A stretch of 64,000 bases of DNA, taken from positions 208,747-272,746 of the forward strand of contig NZ_JABCJE010000004.1 in assembly GCF_013377535.1 (NCBI RefSeq). The letters are read 5' to 3'. Origin of the DNA: Donghicola mangrovi (lineage in GTDB: Bacteria > Pseudomonadota > Alphaproteobacteria > Rhodobacterales > Rhodobacteraceae). Positions 1-8,632 of this stretch are shown in pieces. Position 1 is the first letter of the stretch, and every line of letters starts with the position of its first letter. Position numbers and translations under genes: made by a program. The notes below the pieces were generated by a model. It saw nothing but the letters and a program-made list of their open reading frames with translations, was not told where the DNA came from and ran no database searches.

Positions 1-2541
1 CAGGGCAACGTCGCTCATCGCCACCAGTGGCGAGACGTTCGTGGGCAGCGCCACATAGCGCGGGCGCCACTCGGGCTGGAACGCTTGCTTGAAGGCCCGC
101 AGCCCCTCGAAATCGCTGAACGCGCCGCCGTGGCGATAGATCATCCGGCCAAAGCGGTTCCACGTGCGGGCGATCGTGCGCTCGGACAGGCCAGACAAGG
201 GCGCCACCCCGAGGCTGAACTCTGCCGCGCCTTCGATGCGGAAATGCTCGATCATGTTCAGGAACATGAACTCCATAATGGCCGCGCCCTCTTGGGGCAG
301 ATAGCGCATCAGGTCGATGGCCTTGAACCGCCCTGCGCCAGAGGACATCACGTTGCAGAAGGCAACGATGCGCCCTCCATGGCGGACCACGGCAATGTCG
401 AACCCGTCCAGATATTCAAGCGCGAAGGGCCCGACGAGGAACTTCTTTTCCTGACCGGTTTTGCCCGCCAGCCACGCATCGGACACGCCCCGCAACTCCT
501 GAAACACCGCGTCGGAATGGGGCGGCGTCAGAAGGTCAAAGGTATAGCCGTCCCGTTCACGCTGCTGCTTGGCCGCTTGCATGGCGGCAAGGGTGTCAGA
601 GGCGCGGTCCAGCGGGATCACGGCCTCTTCTCCGACCTTGTTCAGGGCAAAGCCAAGGTCGGTCCACATGGACAGATGAGCGGCGCGGACCTCGTAGAAC
701 ACGGGGCGGGCATTGGCACGGGCCGCCCGTTCGCTGAACCGCCAGCACAGGGCGGCAAAGCGGTCGGGGTTGCCCACGGGATCGCCATAGGCAATCCAGC
801 GCCCCCCAAGAACCGCGTACATGATGAACGCATCGCCTTCGTCCGCGAACAGGATCTGTTTATCCCCCGTGACGGCGAGCCAGCCCTGGGGGTTGCCGGA
901 CGCCTCGATGATCTGGGCCGCGCGGGACAAGGGGTTCGCCTCGTCCACAGCGGGGCCGCGTCGGGGCGACGGGCGCGTGGCCAGAAACAGGCAGAACAGC
1001 AGCAGCAGCGCCGAGGCTGCCAAACCCGCCCGCAAGGCGCGGGGCGTGTCGGAGGCAGGGGAAAACTCGACCCACAGATCGTTGCTATAGGGCACCGTCC
1101 GGTTGGCAAAGAAGAAGAACGCCGCCGTGGCCACCATCACCGCCAGCACCATCAGGAACCAGCGCAACTCGAACACGCCTTGGGTCAGGGGCCCGTGCCG
1201 GTCAAAGGACTTGTGCAGGGGCAGCAGCGACAGCGCGCCCAGCCCCAAGAGCATCGCCCCATGCAGGTTGAAGTCGCTGACCAGCGCCGCAAAGGCCCCC
1301 GCCAAAAGCGTTGCCACCGCCATCCAGAACGCCGCCGACACCCGCCGCGCCAACCCGTGCGAGATGATCAGCAGGATCACCCCCGCCATCGCCGAGGCCA
1401 AGGTGCCCCCTTCGCGCAGGAGGGTGGACAGCAGATCCCCTTCGGCCATCGCATCCACGCGGACCGAGGGGATCATGGTGACCATCAAGAGGTAAACGCC
1501 GTACCCGAACGCCACCAGCGCCGCCAAGGACGGCACCAGCCCGTGCAGGGTGGACAGTGCAGGCTGCACCGGCTGCGGCAAGCGCGCCAACAGACGGCCA
1601 AGGAAACCGCCGGCCTCTCGTGCCTCGTTTAGCGCGACGATCAGGAAGCCGATGCCGAAGGGGATGAGATAGTAGATCAGGCGGAACAGTAGCAGCGCAG
1701 CCGCCGCATCCCCCACAGGCACCGTGGCTGGCAGGGTGCCGATGACCACGGTTTCGAACACGCCCACCCCGCCGGGCACGTGGCTGAGAACGCCCACCAT
1801 CATCGCCGTCGAATAGATCGCCACAAAGGTCGCGAAGTCCGGCTTGCCCATCGGCAGCAGCACCCACAGGGCAAAGGACGCTCCCGCGATGTCCAGCAGC
1901 ACCACGACCACCTGCCCCGCCAGATCACCCGGCGGCGGCATACGCAGCTGATAGCCCATCAAGCTCAGACGCCGGTCGCCCACGGACATCCACGTGATCA
2001 GGGCCACAGAGCCAACGAAAATCGCAGCGGCGACCCAACGCACAGTCTCGGGTCCATAGGGCAGATAGGCCAGCACCGCGTGGGGATGGATCGCCATTGC
2101 CGCCAGCCCCACCAGCACCAGACCACTGCCCAAAGCCAGCCCGATATAGCCAGAGATGGCAGCCACCTCGAACGCATTCAGACCGTAGGCGGAATAGATG
2201 CGATACCGGACCGCCCCGCCCGACACCACACTGACCCCGATGGTGTTCCCGAAGGCATAGCCCAGAAAGCCCCCCAGCGCGATGATCCCGCCGGACAGGG
2301 ACTTTCCGATATAGCGCAGGGCGTACCAGTCATAGAAGGCCAGCGCGACATAGCCCAGAACCGTCCCCGCCGCCGCGCCCCACAGGGCAGAGGCGGGCGT
2401 CGTGCGGATCTGGTGCAGGATCATCCCCGTATCCACCGGCCGCAACAGGTGCAGCAACGCATAGAGCCCCGCCGCAAACAGCACCGCCCCGAGCAGGATC
2501 GGGAAAGCCCGACGCAGCATTAGCAGATATGAACGCGACAC
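1..2541 (-). CDS. mprF: Bifunctional lysylphosphatidylglycerol flippase/synthetase MprF, 3' end cut by window edge
   Basis: This membrane protein transfers an aminoacyl group (usually lysine) from tRNA to phosphatidylglycerol and flips the product outward, lowering surface charge and sensitivity to cationic peptides. 847 residues are visible. A long N-terminal multi-helix flippase half (to about residue 560) is followed by a soluble DUF2156-type synthase half with WIAYGDPVG near 580 and FKQAFQPEWRPRYV near 817. MprF proteins are about 850-870 aa, so only a short tail is missing. I chose a GTG start at 2541 because AGGAG lies 7 nt upstream; the in-frame ATG at 2520 has no comparable site. The plus-strand reading frames over it are shadows. 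Confidence 0.93.
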   Translation of the reverse strand, partial: MSRSYLLMLRRAFPILLGAVLFAAGLYALLHLLRPVDTGMILHQIRTTPASALWGAAAGTVLGYVALAFYDWYALRYIGKSLSGGIIALGGFLGYAFGNTIGVSVVSGGAVRYRIYSAYGLNAFEVAAISGYIGLALGSGLVLVGLAAMAIHPHAVLAYLPYGPETVRWVAAAIFVGSVALITWMSVGDRRLSLMGYQLRMPPPGDLAGQVVVVLLDIAGASFALWVLLPMGKPDFATFVAIYSTAMMVGVLSHVPGGVGVFETVVIGTLPATVPVGDAAAALLLFRLIYYLIPFGIGFLIVALNEAREAGGFLGRLLARLPQPVQPALSTLHGLVPSLAALVAFGYGVYLLMVTMIPSVRVDAMAEGDLLSTLLREGGTLASAMAGVILLIISHGLARRVSAAFWMAVATLLAGAFAALVSDFNLHGAMLLGLGALSLLPLHKSFDRHGPLTQGVFELRWFLMVLAVMVATAAFFFFANRTVPYSNDLWVEFSPASDTPRALRAGLAASALLLLFCLFLATRPSPRRGPAVDEANPLSRAAQIIEASGNPQGWLAVTGDKQILFADEGDAFIMYAVLGGRWIAYGDPVGNPDRFAALCWRFSERAARANARPVFYEVRAAHLSMWTDLGFALNKVGEEAVIPLDRASDTLAAMQAAKQQRERDGYTFDLLTPPHSDAVFQELRGVSDAWLAGKTGQEKKFLVGPFALEYLDGFDIAVVRHGGRIVAFCNVMSSGAGRFKAIDLMRYLPQEGAAIMEFMFLNMIEHFRIEGAAEFSLGVAPLSGLSERTIARTWNRFGRMIYRHGGAFSDFEGLRAFKQAFQPEWRPRYVALPTNVSPLVAMSDVAL

Positions 2542-2858
2542 AGACGAACTCCTGACACTTCTCTGAGGCCTATGGCACAGGGAGGCGCTGGTTTGGAAAT
2601 TGTTTTGGCAGACAAACTGCTCTCTTGGGCGGATTTGTAAAGTACGACCTAGGGGTGCCGCACGGTCAACTGCCCGGATTTTTCAGCCAGAGCAGGGGGA
2701 AACCCGAAGCGGTCATACAATTTTGCCGGGTCGGGGATTAGCTGACCTATGGCTTTCGGGCCCTTTGGGGCGGCGTCGCCGATGCCCCCTTCAAAGAAGA
2801 AAGGCGCAAACCACCGGTTCGCGCCCTTTTGTGAATGTCTTGAGTGGCTGCATCGGCC
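2542..2858. other. Intergenic region between mprF and the desaturase gene
   Basis: No gene is seen here. It holds the desaturase terminator (2793-2830) and probably the mprF promoter. On the minus strand TTGACC (2664-2669) lies 18-19 nt before a weak TACTTT-like box (2639-2644). The promoter is a weak guess from two hexamers; the terminator is clear. Confidence 0.4.
2793..2830 (-). terminator. Rho-independent terminator after the desaturase gene
   Basis: Read on the minus strand, AAAAGGGCGCGAACC is followed by GGTTTGCGCC and then TTTCTTCTTT, forming a GC-rich stem with a T-rich tail starting about 30 nt after the desaturase stop codon. Confidence 0.75.
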
Positions 2859-3899
2859 TCAGGCCAGCGCGGCCTCGGACCGCAGCATCTTGGCGTATTC
2901 GCGGAAGGTCAGCAGGCGGCGGGTTTTCACGTCCCACAGGTGACGGCGCGCGCAGGCAAAGCTCTCCAGAATGGTCAACTGCTGTGCTTCGCCCAAGGCG
3001 GGGTAGTCGCGCAGAACCTCGGGCAAGCGGTAGAACGGGATGCGGCTGTACAGGTGGTGCACATGGTGGATGCCGATATAGCCGACCATCCACGCCATCC
3101 AACCGGGCATGATATAGTGCGAACTGCCGTGCAGGGCCGCGTGGTGCAGGTCCCAATCTTCGGTGTTGTCCCAGCAGGTCTCTTCGAACTGGTGCTGGAT
3201 GTAAAACAGCCAGACGCCAACGGTCGCGCCCACGACAACCGACGGCAGCCAGACCAGCAGGATCGCGCTGAAGCCACCGATCAGCCAGAACACCACCAGC
3301 AGGGCCAGAATGGCCGCGTTGGTGCCCATGGCGCTGGTCCAGAAGCGACGCTCGCCCATCAGACCCAGCGGAATGCGGTTCTGGAACAGGAACAGCAGCG
3401 CAGGCGCCATTCCGAACAGGAACAGCGGATGACGATACGCGCGATAGCCCAGACGGCCCCAGAACCCGCGGGCGCGGTATTCCTCGGTGGTCAGGGTGGT
3501 CACGTCGCCCATGCCGCGCTTGTCCAGATGGCCCGCGGCCGAGTGGTGCACCGCGTGTGTCTGACGCCAGACCGCATAGGGGGTCACCGTCAGCACGCCA
3601 AGGATACGGCCCAGCATGTCCTGCGCCTTGCGGTTCGGCAAAAGCGCGCCGTGGCCGCAGTCGTGCTGCAGAATGAAGGTGCGCACCAGAAACAGACCCG
3701 CGACAGCCGCCACCAGCAACGCCAGGATCGGCAGTCGGGTGGACAGCCAGATGCCCGCGCCCCACAGGGCGAACAGCGGGACCAAAGTCACCACAATTTC
3801 TGTAATGCTACGCGACAGATTCGGGTCACGGTACTTGGCCAATACGCGAATCCACTCGCGCTCGCTGCGGATCTCGGCCTCGGTGTGCTGTTCGGTCAT
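2859..3899 (-). CDS. Membrane fatty acid desaturase (three histidine boxes)
   Basis: A 346-aa integral membrane di-iron desaturase that puts a double bond into acyl chains of lipids or acyl carriers. The three His boxes are all present: HDCGH at residues 79-83, HAVHH at 115-119 and HHVHH at 278-282. Hydrophobic segments at about 35-75 and 190-230 fit the family's four-helix topology. The start ATG at 3899 has only a weak ribosome site. Like its neighbour mprF it acts on membrane lipid composition, but the two have separate signals (terminator and gap). Acyl-chain position and substrate cannot be told from sequence. Confidence 0.88.
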   Translation of the reverse strand: MTEQHTEAEIRSEREWIRVLAKYRDPNLSRSITEIVVTLVPLFALWGAGIWLSTRLPILALLVAAVAGLFLVRTFILQHDCGHGALLPNRKAQDMLGRILGVLTVTPYAVWRQTHAVHHSAAGHLDKRGMGDVTTLTTEEYRARGFWGRLGYRAYRHPLFLFGMAPALLFLFQNRIPLGLMGERRFWTSAMGTNAAILALLVVFWLIGGFSAILLVWLPSVVVGATVGVWLFYIQHQFEETCWDNTEDWDLHHAALHGSSHYIMPGWMAWMVGYIGIHHVHHLYSRIPFYRLPEVLRDYPALGEAQQLTILESFACARRHLWDVKTRRLLTFREYAKMLRSEAALA

Positions 3900-4734
3900 G
3901 GTCCGGCTCGTTGTTTTTCATTATCGGGCTTATCCGAAAAGAACGAACAGGCCATGCGCCGATTTACACAAAACAAAGTTAGCAAGAAAGCCGAATTGCA
4001 GATTTTTTCTGGCCGTCCGTATGCCGGCTTCTCCGAAAAATCATGGAAAAAGCGCTCTAACCGGCGGATTCACGCGCTAACATCGCCGATCTGCCATGTT
4101 TTCGGGCAATCGGTGACACTGGATTTCATGTCGCGGGGATCAGTTTGCCGCACCCTTCCAAGCGCGAGGAGGCCCATTTAGCACGCCGTGGGCCGCGGGC
4201 AAGGCACTCAACCCCGGCGGATTCTCTGGCGGATGGGCGTTGAAGGCGGTGGAAAACCTTTCTGGCTTGGACATCTTTGCAAAGGTTAAATCTGCGCAGG
4301 CCTGTGCACGGACGGGGCGCGGTGCGGTCAAGGCGCCTCGCGAAGCCGCAGCACCGCTGACAAAACCCGCCCACGGATGGAAACCAAGGATTACACATCC
4401 CCCGCCCCGCCGCCCCAGAACATCCCATACCGGCCACCGATCCACCCGATCTGACCAATCAGGCAGCACTGCGCCGAAAAATGCGCCTGTTTCCCCCCGC
4501 AATTTCCGATCCACCGTTGCCCGATCCCCCGAACCGCCCCTAGCCTGAAGTCAGGCGACGCGGGTCAACCCGCGCGCGGGGCTGCATCGTGGCAGCCTTG
4601 TCTGACAGCTTTCCGGCGGCTCGCGGCAACGGCGCTGCACCTTTCGACCGGCTCCCCGACTGGCCGCAAACCGGCCCCGAAACCGCCTTGGTGGTCAGAC
4701 CCGACTTATCCAACAGACAAAGGTATTTCCGTCC
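3900..4734. other. 835-bp intergenic region upstream of cynS
   Basis: I see no convincing gene: the minus-strand 110/124-residue and plus-strand 102-residue frames overlap one another, match no family I know and lack ribosome sites. It includes an AT-richer part (3910-4080) next to the desaturase start and two perfect inverted repeats set 2 bp apart, GCCTGA-AG-TCAGGC (4543-4556) and CGCGGGT-CA-ACCCGCG (4559-4574), about 160-190 bp before cynS. Confidence 0.5.
4543..4574. repeat. Two adjacent perfect inverted repeats upstream of cynS
   Basis: GCCTGAAGTCAGGC (6-2-6) and CGCGGGTCAACCCGCG (7-2-7) sit side by side. They could be operator half-sites or small RNA hairpins. No T-run follows, so a simple terminator is unlikely. 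Confidence 0.4.
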
Positions 4735-5178
4735 ATGATGACCAAAGACGACGTTGCGATGATGATCCTCGAGGCCAAGAAAACTGCTGGCCTGACATGG
4801 GAAGAGATCGCGGAAAAGATCGACATGTCGCCGGTGTTCACCCACTCGGCCTGCGTTGGCATGAACGCGTTTCCCCCCGCCAAGGCCGAGGAACTGGTCA
4901 AAGTGCTGGCCCTACCCCAAGAGGCCGCGCTGGTCCTGTCCGAAAGCCCGACCAAGAATTTTGCGCAGACCGTCCCCACGGACCCCTGCATCTATCGTTT
5001 CTATGAAATCGTGGGCGTTTACGGCCCGACCCTCAAGGCCCTGATCCACGAAAAGTTCGGCGACGGAATTATGTCGGCGATCGACTTTGACATGTCCGTC
5101 ACCCGAGTCCCCCACCCCAAAGGTGACCGCGTCAAAGTCGAAATGAGCGGGAAATACCTGCAGTACAACGCTTGGTAA
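4735..5178 (+). CDS. cynS: Cyanate hydratase (cyanase)
   Basis: Cyanase catalyses bicarbonate-dependent breakdown of cyanate to ammonia and CO2, working as a cytosolic homodecamer. The 147-aa protein has the N-terminal helical DNA-binding-like domain and the C-terminal catalytic domain. R88, E91 and S114 align with E. coli Arg96, Glu99 and Ser122 with a constant offset of 8, so the active site is intact. Two consecutive ATGs (4735, 4738) are possible starts and neither has a good Shine-Dalgarno site. It ends 1 bp from the stop of the convergent AraC gene. No cynT or cynR is nearby, so it appears to be a stand-alone cyanate detoxification/nitrogen gene. Confidence 0.95.
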   Translation: MMTKDDVAMMILEAKKTAGLTWEEIAEKIDMSPVFTHSACVGMNAFPPAKAEELVKVLALPQEAALVLSESPTKNFAQTVPTDPCIYRFYEIVGVYGPTLKALIHEKFGDGIMSAIDFDMSVTRVPHPKGDRVKVEMSGKYLQYNAW

Positions 5179-5179
5179 T

Positions 5180-6103
5180 TCACGCGCGGAGAGTGTCCGA
5201 CGGGCGCTCTCCGAACATCTTGCGGTAGGCGACCGAGAAGCGCCCGAAATGGGTGAAGCCGTGGTTCAGCGCGGTCTGGGTCACGTTCACCGCATCCACC
5301 CGCGCGCCCCGCAGCACGCGGTAGACATCGCTTAGTCGACGGGCCGTCAGCATGTCGTCCAGTCGGAACCCAGTGACCGACAGGCACGCCCCCCGCAGAT
5401 CCGCGCGCGTGCATCCCAAATGGCGGGACAGCCCCGAGACCGTCAGTTCCTCGGGGGGCAATTCCTCGCAGGCGTTCAGAATACGGCGGAACAGCTGCGC
5501 CTCGCGCCGGTTGTGGCGCAGACCGTCCTGTGCGGGATGGCCGAACAGCAGCGACAGGCGGTCCATCACCAGATCAGGCACCAAGGTCATCAGCCCCTGC
5601 GCCTCGGCCCCGCTGCCGGCGACCTCGATCAGGGTGCGCATCCACGCGCCCACGGGGCGGGCGACCTCGGGGGCCAGAACGCGGCCCTGCAACATGTCAT
5701 CGGGCAGCACGTCCTGCGCGATCGACGCGATGACCCAGTCGCTTTCCCCTTCGACGTAGCTGATGTGCTCGTACCCGCCCGGCAGCAGCATCGCCTCGCC
5801 GCGCAGAGTCTCGTCCTTGGACAGATCGTGCATGATTCCCGACCCCATCAGGAAACCCACCGCCACCGTGCCCGTGTGCACGGCGCTGTGCTGTTCCAGC
5901 CCTTGGTTCAGGCGTTCCCGCGTCAGCGTCACCGCCCCGAAATCCAAGGATTTTATCGTGCCCTCGAACGCCCCTGCCGTCATCTGACGGTACTTTTGAT
6001 CAAATTTTGGCAGCGCCTTTTCCTGATCCAGAAAGCTGGAGAAACGGCATTGGGAAACGCAAGGCTGCGTTGCAGCACGGGGCAACACCTGGTCGGAAAC
6101 CAT
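5180..6103 (-). CDS. AraC-family transcriptional regulator, candidate regulator of the amine dehydrogenase operon
   Basis: A 307-aa regulator with an N-terminal sensing region and a C-terminal double helix-turn-helix (about residues 205-300, including the typical NVTQTALNHGFTHFGRF recognition stretch and an RPSDTL end). I chose ATG 6103, preceded by AGGA at suitable spacing; an upstream in-frame ATG at 6130 has no ribosome site. It is divergent from the amine dehydrogenase operon across about 210 bp, the arrangement expected for a local activator; this role is inferred. The mau regulator known from Paracoccus (MauR) is LysR-type, so the regulator class here differs. It is convergent with cynS. 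Confidence 0.85.
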   Translation of the reverse strand: MVSDQVLPRAATQPCVSQCRFSSFLDQEKALPKFDQKYRQMTAGAFEGTIKSLDFGAVTLTRERLNQGLEQHSAVHTGTVAVGFLMGSGIMHDLSKDETLRGEAMLLPGGYEHISYVEGESDWVIASIAQDVLPDDMLQGRVLAPEVARPVGAWMRTLIEVAGSGAEAQGLMTLVPDLVMDRLSLLFGHPAQDGLRHNRREAQLFRRILNACEELPPEELTVSGLSRHLGCTRADLRGACLSVTGFRLDDMLTARRLSDVYRVLRGARVDAVNVTQTALNHGFTHFGRFSVAYRKMFGERPSDTLRA

Positions 6104-6210
6104 CAAAATATCCTGAAAACAAGGGGGCATTCGGTGAATCTTATCCTATTGCTGCGCCTCAACCCCCGGCTTTGTCAAAGCGTTACAAAACCTTTGCGGG
6201 CCAGTTTTCT

Positions 6211-6239
6211 TTGACTGCACATTTTTTGCGCAAATTTTT
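6211..6239 (+). promoter_or_regulatory. Promoter/operator candidate of the amine dehydrogenase operon
   Basis: The gap between the AraC gene and the heavy-chain gene contains a TTGACT hexamer (6211-6216) and a perfect palindrome TTTGCGCAAA (6225-6234) within a longer A/T-flanked stretch. The palindrome fills the spacer of the possible promoter, where an AraC-type or other regulator could bind. A second -10-like GATAGT lies near 6250. No start site can be fixed by eye. Confidence 0.35.
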
Positions 6240-6313
6240 CGATCAACTCTGGATAGTCCGACGCCGCGCCGCGGCGCTAGCCTGACGGGGACAAAACCGA
6301 CAGGAGAGACAAA

Positions 6314-7453
6314 ATGAAACACAGCACCGCCATGGCTTTGGCCCTGATGGCACTGGCTGCCCCGACCTATGCGGCAGATGCGATCGAACCCGAAACCCTG
6401 ACCGTGAAAGAGACCATCGACCCCGGCCACAATGTCTTTGTGATGGATCAGGCGTGGGCGGGTCCCAGCTCTGTTCTGGTGCTTGGCGCGGATGATTTCG
6501 CGATGAAGGGCAACGTGGGCCCCGGCACCGTGGGCCAGATGGCACTGAACAAGGCGGGCGACACGCTCTATACCTCGTCGGTCTATTTGGAGCGCTACAC
6601 CTATGGCCCAGTGACCGCCGTGGTGCAGGAATGGGAGGTGTCCACCCTGAAGCTGAAGCAAGAGATCGAGATCAGCAACAAAATGGCTCAGGTCGAGAGC
6701 CAGCCGGGCCTGCTGGCGCTGGTCGGGGACGAAGGGTACCTGTTGGCCCAGAACGCCACCCCTGCGACCTCGATCTCGGTGGTGGATATCGCCAAGGGCG
6801 CGCAGATCGCCGAGGTTCCGATCCCCGGTTGCTGGACCGCCACCCCCGCCACCAGCGGCATGAAGTTCACCAGCGTTTGCGGCGACGGCACCCTGAAGAC
6901 CTACACCTTTGCGGCGGATGGCTCGTTCTCGGAACCGGCCAGCTCGGAAACCATTTTCGACGTGGACGCGGATGCGCTGTTCTCGAACCCCGCGCGGATG
7001 GGCGACAAGCTCGTCTATGTGTCGTTCAACGGCAATCTCTACGTGGTGGATGACAGCGGCGCGGCCCCTGTCCTGACCGAGACCTTCTCGATCACCGATG
7101 GCACCCTTGGCGGTTGGGCCCCCAGCGGGTCCGAAGTGATCGCTTATCACGCGCCCTCTGACACGATGTTCGTCCTGATGCATTCGGCCAAATACAACGG
7201 CAGCCACAAGAACCCCGCCGAGGAAATCTGGGCCGTCAATATGACCTCGAAAAAGGTCGTCGGCCGCGGCAAAGCCCACCACGAGAACGGCATCGCCGTG
7301 ACCCAGACCGAAGAGCCGATGCTGTTTGCCACCGGCGAAGAAGGTGCCCTGAACAAGTACGAGATCACCTTGGGCGACGAAGTCTCGATCAAGATGGGCG
7401 AAGAGTTCGAAGGCCTTGCCAAGTGGCCCACCATCATCGCGCTGGACCAATAA
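6314..7453 (+). CDS. aauB: Aromatic amine dehydrogenase-type heavy (beta-propeller) subunit
   Basis: This is the periplasmic large subunit of a TTQ-dependent amine dehydrogenase; with the light chain it oxidises primary amines to aldehyde plus ammonia and passes electrons to a periplasmic acceptor. It has 379 aa, starting with a cleavable signal peptide (MKHSTAMALALMALAAPTYA) and continuing as a WD-like propeller. Segments such as QNATPATSISVVDIAKG and NPAEEIWAVNMTSKK resemble Alcaligenes faecalis aromatic amine dehydrogenase more than Paracoccus methylamine dehydrogenase, as I recall those sequences. The start has AGGAG 7 nt upstream. It is first in an operon with E, D, A and two cytochromes, 2 bp before the next gene. 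Substrate class is the least certain part. Confidence 0.85.
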   Translation: MKHSTAMALALMALAAPTYAADAIEPETLTVKETIDPGHNVFVMDQAWAGPSSVLVLGADDFAMKGNVGPGTVGQMALNKAGDTLYTSSVYLERYTYGPVTAVVQEWEVSTLKLKQEIEISNKMAQVESQPGLLALVGDEGYLLAQNATPATSISVVDIAKGAQIAEVPIPGCWTATPATSGMKFTSVCGDGTLKTYTFAADGSFSEPASSETIFDVDADALFSNPARMGDKLVYVSFNGNLYVVDDSGAAPVLTETFSITDGTLGGWAPSGSEVIAYHAPSDTMFVLMHSAKYNGSHKNPAEEIWAVNMTSKKVVGRGKAHHENGIAVTQTEEPMLFATGEEGALNKYEITLGDEVSIKMGEEFEGLAKWPTIIALDQ

Positions 7454-7455
7454 GC

Positions 7456-7983
7456 ATGGCAGATCTGGGTTCATATACCTCGGCGGCGGCGGTCTGTTTT
7501 CTGACCGCTGTGCTGGCGCGGGCGGCCCTGCATAAATGGCAGAACTACCCTGAAACGGTTGGCTTTGCCCAAGGCTACAGGCTGGTCCCCGACACCATGA
7601 CACCCGCCATTGTCCGGTCACTCGCCGTCATAGAGCCGCTGGTCGTTCTGGGGCTGCTCCTGCCCCAAACGCGGGAGGGCGCGGCCATTGTCGCTGCGGG
7701 GCTGTTCGCAGGGTACGGCGCCTTGATGGCGCTGGCCCTGCGGGCTGGCCGTGACCGGATCGACTGCGGCTGCGGTGGTGCGCCCCAGATCGTGTCGGGG
7801 CTGACCCTGGGCCGGAACGCTGTGCTGGTGCTGATCGCCCTGTCCGTTGCGCAGCTGCCCTCGGGCACGGTGGGACCGGCGGGCGCGGCGGTGGCGATTG
7901 CCACAGGGCTGACCTTTTTCGCGATCTACTCGGTCGTGGAGAAGCTGGCCTCGCACTTGCCCAACATCCGCCAGACCCCGTGA
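7456..7983 (+). CDS. aauE: MauE/AauE-type membrane protein for light-chain maturation
   Basis: A 175-aa inner membrane protein of the MauE family, needed with MauD for folding and disulfide formation of the cysteine-rich light chain. It has about four hydrophobic helices and a CGCGG motif after IDCG (about residues 97-102), a candidate redox cysteine pair in the family. ATG 7456 follows the heavy-chain stop by 2 bp, so translation is probably coupled. The B-E-D-A gene order is the invariant core of known mau and aau clusters. Confidence 0.88.
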   Translation: MADLGSYTSAAAVCFLTAVLARAALHKWQNYPETVGFAQGYRLVPDTMTPAIVRSLAVIEPLVVLGLLLPQTREGAAIVAAGLFAGYGALMALALRAGRDRIDCGCGGAPQIVSGLTLGRNAVLVLIALSVAQLPSGTVGPAGAAVAIATGLTFFAIYSVVEKLASHLPNIRQTP

Positions 7984-8010
7984 CCTGACGCAAGACACAA
8001 GGATAACTAC

Positions 8011-8598
8011 ATGGAACTTCTTATCTTTTCGAATATCGCCCTGTGGATTGCGGTTCTGGTGCAGATCGCGGTGATCTTCGCCCTCGCCCGTCAGATCGGC
8101 ATTTTGTACGAGCGTGTGTCCCCCGTGGGCGCGATGATCAGCGACTCCGGCCCCGACATCGGCGCACGGGTGCCCGCCCTGACCCTGCCCAACCTGAACG
8201 GCGCTGAACTGCCCCTTGGCGGTCCCGAAGGGCGTGCGCAACTGGTGTTCTTCCTGTCCACCACCTGCCCGATCTGCAAGGCCCTACTACCCGCCCTGCG
8301 CTCCATCCGCGATGACGAAGGTCGCTGGCTGGATGTCGTTCTGGCCTCGGATGGCCGCGAAGCCATCCACCGCCGCCTGATCGAATCCGAGAACCTGCAG
8401 AGCTTTCCCTATGTGCTCAGCTCGGAACTGGGTCTGACCTTCAAGGTCGCCAAGCTGCCCTTTGCCGTCTTGATCGGCGCGGATGGCACCGTGCGGGCCA
8501 AGGGGCTCGTGAACAGCCGCGAGCAGCTCGAAAGCCTCTTTACCGCCTCGGAAACCGGCATCGCCTCGGTTCAGGCCGCCGCTGCCCTGCCGGCCTGA
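8011..8598 (+). CDS. aauD: MauD/AauD-type thioredoxin-fold protein for light-chain disulfide formation
   Basis: A 195-aa membrane-anchored periplasmic thioredoxin-like protein. An N-terminal signal anchor (about residues 3-28) precedes a thioredoxin fold with the active site TTCPICK near residues 87-93 and a cis-proline segment (KLPFAVLIGADG). MauD proteins help make the light-chain disulfides, and mutants do not make stable enzyme. The start has AAGGA 7 nt upstream. It sits between E and A, as in all known clusters. Its client here has two cysteines fewer than usual (see light chain). Confidence 0.9.
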   Translation: MELLIFSNIALWIAVLVQIAVIFALARQIGILYERVSPVGAMISDSGPDIGARVPALTLPNLNGAELPLGGPEGRAQLVFFLSTTCPICKALLPALRSIRDDEGRWLDVVLASDGREAIHRRLIESENLQSFPYVLSSELGLTFKVAKLPFAVLIGADGTVRAKGLVNSREQLESLFTASETGIASVQAAAALPA

Positions 8599-8632
8599 TC
8601 CCATCCCGAATTTTCTGACAAAGGAAACCAAC

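Noticed and set aside
85..1632. 515-residue plus-strand open frame
   Set aside because: Antisense shadow of mprF; no domain or ribosome site.
4126..4548. Small overlapping frames in the gap before cynS
   Set aside because: Three frames on both strands overlap, with no ribosome sites or known families.
5995..6004. Third TTTGATCAAA palindrome
   Set aside because: Falls inside the AraC coding sequence, where it encodes FDQ; likely chance and not near the amine/ligase genes.
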